From the NCBI GenBank assembly GCA_001830645.1, contig MIBM01000083.1, positions 1 through 7,764 of the forward strand: a DNA stretch of 7,764 bases, given 5' to 3'. This document shows, piece after piece, positions 6,148 to 7,764 of this stretch. Source of the DNA: Spirochaetes bacterium RIFOXYC1_FULL_54_7 (GTDB lineage: Bacteria; Spirochaetota; Spirochaetia; Treponematales; UBA12059). The position numbers were made by a program, and so were the translations under genes. The notes under the pieces were generated by a model. The model was not told where the DNA came from and did no database searches. It worked only from the letters and a program-made list of their open reading frames with translations. Within the stretch, counting starts at the first letter, position 1, and every line of letters begins with the position of its first letter.

Positions 6148-7197
6148 ATGAATGCAAAGAAACTCTTGATTGCGACCCTGGTTATTGTAATGGTACTGCT
6201 TCCCGTCCTGGCGGAGCCATTGGTCGACAGTCTGGTAACTCCAAGGGAGTACCAGTCATCCGAAAGCTTCGAAAACGGCACGGTCACCATGTCCTGGACC
6301 CTGGGAGGATCCCTGGCTTGGTTTGCCATAACTGCTCCAACCGAGGGGTGGGTGGCCCTTGGCTTCGGAGCGGAGAGCTTGATGCAGGGGGCCGATATGG
6401 CTATCGGCTGGGTGGAGGATGACGGCAAAGCCTTCGTACTGGACTGTTATGCCACCGGGCCCTATGGCCCCCATCCGCCCGACACGGAGCTTGGCGGCAA
6501 GGACAACCTTGCAGCCTTTGCTGCCACCGGGAAGGCTGGCTTCACCACCATCGAGTTCAGCCGCCCCATCGCCGCCTCGGAGGCCAATGACAAGCCCATC
6601 GTCCCCGGCGAACCTTTTATCTGGGCCTACGGCCCCACAGACGACCTCGATGAGTATCACATGGTCGCCGGCTACGGTACCCTGTCTACCCCTGACGGCG
6701 GAAGTGCTGAGGCCAGTGGCACCGGCTCCGGTAGCCCCTCGGCTGCTGGTGCCGGTTCGGGAACTTCTTCCGCCAGGCAGGGCTCCATCTCCGGCATCCT
6801 CGTCATTGTCCTGCCCCACTCCCTGCCCCTGGTCCTGTCTTTCATATTGATGACCGCGGGCATGCTGGTGGCCCGGTATGGCAAGAAGAACAAGAAATGG
6901 CTGGCCATACACAAGCCACTAGGCACAGGCGGAGCCCTTCTGGGCATCATCGGTCTTGGCTTCGGCGTACGAATGGTGGCCCTGTCCACAGGCATGCATT
7001 TCAGGGTGCCCCACGCCTGGTTGGGCACTACTACCCTGGTTCTTGCGGTGGCGGCTCCAATCCTGGGGCAGTCCATGTTCAAGGTCAAGAAGAACAAGGC
7101 AGAAGTCCGGAAGCTCCACCGCTGGGTGGGCCGGGCTGCGATAATCCTCATGGCTCTGACCATTATTTCGGGACTGTTCCAGGCGGGGATACTTTAA
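6148..7197 (+). CDS. DOMON domain-cytochrome b561-like membrane fusion protein
   Basis: A 349-residue protein. Residues 1-22 are a signal peptide (cleavage near VLA-EP). Residues about 40-178 form a DOMON domain: GWVALGFG, then MQGADMAIGWV with candidate haem ligand Met79, an FxR-type strand (EFSRP), FIWAYGP, and His171 (DEYHMV) as the second ligand. Residues 183-212 are a Gly/Ser/Ala linker. Four membrane helices follow (about 216-241, 256-278, 290-309, 327-347) with His224 (LPHSLP), His255 (AIHKPLG), His289 (VPHAWLG) and His324 (KLHRWVG), the His set that holds two b haems in b561 proteins. Lys/Arg-rich loops at 243-250 and 312-325 place the DOMON domain outside, pairing His224-His289 near the outer face and His255-His324 near the inner. 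Probably transfers electrons across the membrane. Eukaryotic b561 has six helices; here only the core four exist. Donor and acceptor are unknown. Confidence 0.82.
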   Translation: MNAKKLLIATLVIVMVLLPVLAEPLVDSLVTPREYQSSESFENGTVTMSWTLGGSLAWFAITAPTEGWVALGFGAESLMQGADMAIGWVEDDGKAFVLDCYATGPYGPHPPDTELGGKDNLAAFAATGKAGFTTIEFSRPIAASEANDKPIVPGEPFIWAYGPTDDLDEYHMVAGYGTLSTPDGGSAEASGTGSGSPSAAGAGSGTSSARQGSISGILVIVLPHSLPLVLSFILMTAGMLVARYGKKNKKWLAIHKPLGTGGALLGIIGLGFGVRMVALSTGMHFRVPHAWLGTTTLVLAVAAPILGQSMFKVKKNKAEVRKLHRWVGRAAIILMALTIISGLFQAGIL

Positions 7198-7427
7198 AAA
7201 ATCTGTTTGAAAAGGCAGGTGCCCGAAGGTTGGATGCAGGGGATTTGACTGTTCTACCTACGAAGGGTCCTGGTATTATTGATAGCTGGCAGCCTGGTTC
7301 TGGCTGCCAGCCGCTAAACAGGAGACCCCGCGCCAGCATCTACTCGGTGGTCACCCCCGTTTATGTCCTGGCTCCCTCCGCTTGGTAGAACCTCCCGCAT
7401 TATTGTACACTGTTCCCGGAGGCTGAC
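7198..7427 (+). promoter_or_regulatory. Intergenic region with extended -10 promoter and strong stem-loop
   Basis: This 230-base gap shows no credible gene. TGGTATTAT (7271-7279) is a good extended -10 element (TG-N plus five of six bases) that would start a transcript near 7286. GCTGGCAGCC (7285-7294) pairs perfectly with GGCTGCCAGC (7302-7311) around a 7-base loop, so the stem-loop would sit at the very 5' end of that RNA. No T-run follows, so as a terminator for the DOMON gene it would be atypical. A second weak promoter is TTGGTA (7382-7387) with TACACT (7406-7411). The exact role is unclear. Confidence 0.4.
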
Positions 7428-7764
7428 ATGAAATCACTTCCCATCGGCATCAGCACCCTGAAGATGATACTTGAGCACGCAATGGTCTATGTAGACTAAA
7501 CCGCCATCCTCAGGTCTCTCGTCAATGAACCGGGCCGCTACTTCCTGTCCCGGCCGGGGCGCTTCGGCAAGAGCCTCCTGGTGGGCACCTTCAAGGAGCT
7601 CTTCGAAGGCAATGAAGCCCTGTTCCGGGGTCTGGCCATCCATGACGGCTGGGACTGGAGCAAGAAGTATCCGGTAATCAAGATAGACTTTGCCTCCGGG
7701 GTGCTCACCAGCCGGGAGGACCTGCGGATCAGGATTGTGCATCTGCTCAAGGAAAATGCCAGGA
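7428..7764 (+). pseudogene. AAA-ATPase (PF09820-type, DUF1703 family), interrupted by TAA and cut by window edge
   Basis: The ATG at 7428 follows GGAGG (7418-7422) by five bases. The first 23 codons read MKSLPIGISTLKMILEHAMVYVD, the typical opening of the PF09820 AAA-ATPase family, then TAA at 7497-7499. The same frame continues open to the edge with TAILRSLVNEPGRYFLSRPG and the P-loop-like RFGKSLL (residues 45-51), then FKELFEGNEALFRGLAIHDG, all familiar in this family. The stop stands exactly where the family usually has Lys (YVDKT), so a single AAA-to-TAA change explains it. No ATG lies between the stop and the edge, and no in-frame start with a ribosome site precedes the P-loop, so a working ATPase is unlikely unless the stop is read through or is a sequencing error. 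Family members often carry a C-terminal PD-(D/E)XK nuclease-like domain, outside this window. Their role is poorly understood. Confidence 0.78.

Noticed and set aside
7198..7388. Open frame continuing through the gap after the DOMON gene
   Set aside because: It is the tail of a frame shifted against the DOMON gene, with no ribosome site, start or recognisable domain in the gap.
7497..7499. Recoded stop (selenocysteine or pyrrolysine) in the AAA-ATPase
   Set aside because: Those use TGA and TAG; TAA is not a known recoding codon for them, and the site is a normal Lys position.

Overview
The window holds six intact genes on the + strand, one partial gene on the - strand running off the left edge, and a stop-interrupted gene running off the right edge. 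No rRNA, tRNA, CRISPR array or insertion sequence was seen. The bulk is GC-rich and dense, with ATGA overlaps and strong GGAGG-type ribosome sites. Three features imply a bacterium with an extracytoplasmic space: two exported putative haem proteins, a membrane PAS sensor and several efflux systems. A GC-rich, Gram-negative, spirochaete-like bacterium fits, because the PF09820-type AAA-ATPase at the right edge is frequent in spirochaetes (and also in Bacteroidota and Clostridia). That taxonomic guess is inference only.

Layout. Positions 1-634 (-) encode the N-terminal part of a six-helix membrane sensor entering a PAS domain; it is by eye less GC-rich than the rest. Positions 635-842 are a divergent control region with promoters in both directions, a 10-bp direct repeat and a perfect 10-bp inverted repeat between the -10 box and the ribosome site of the next gene. 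Positions 843-3917 are a tight four-gene operon: TetR-type regulator, ABC ATPase and two ABC-2 permeases, probably a self-regulated drug exporter. A GC-rich hairpin region (3918-4088) leads to a MATE multidrug antiporter (4089-5492). An AT-rich promoter/palindrome precedes a small exported four-helix protein resembling cytochrome b562/c' (5590-5985), closed by a clear terminator. Next is a protein with signal peptide, DOMON domain, flexible linker and four-helix cytochrome b561-like membrane domain (6148-7197), apparently with its own, possibly leaderless, promoter. A stem-loop region (7198-7427) separates it from an AAA-ATPase gene (7428 to the edge) carrying an in-frame TAA at codon 24.

How the genes may work together. 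The left half is a drug/xenobiotic efflux region: a TetR-controlled ABC exporter beside a MATE pump. The right half is the more unusual part. Two adjacent genes encode proteins with apparent b-type haem ligands: a soluble exported b562-like bundle (Met37/His127) and a membrane b561 core (four helices, four His) fused to an extracytoplasmic DOMON domain (Met79/His171). Together they could carry electrons across the membrane and onto a soluble carrier. The domain calls rest on recognised motifs; the joint relay is a hypothesis.
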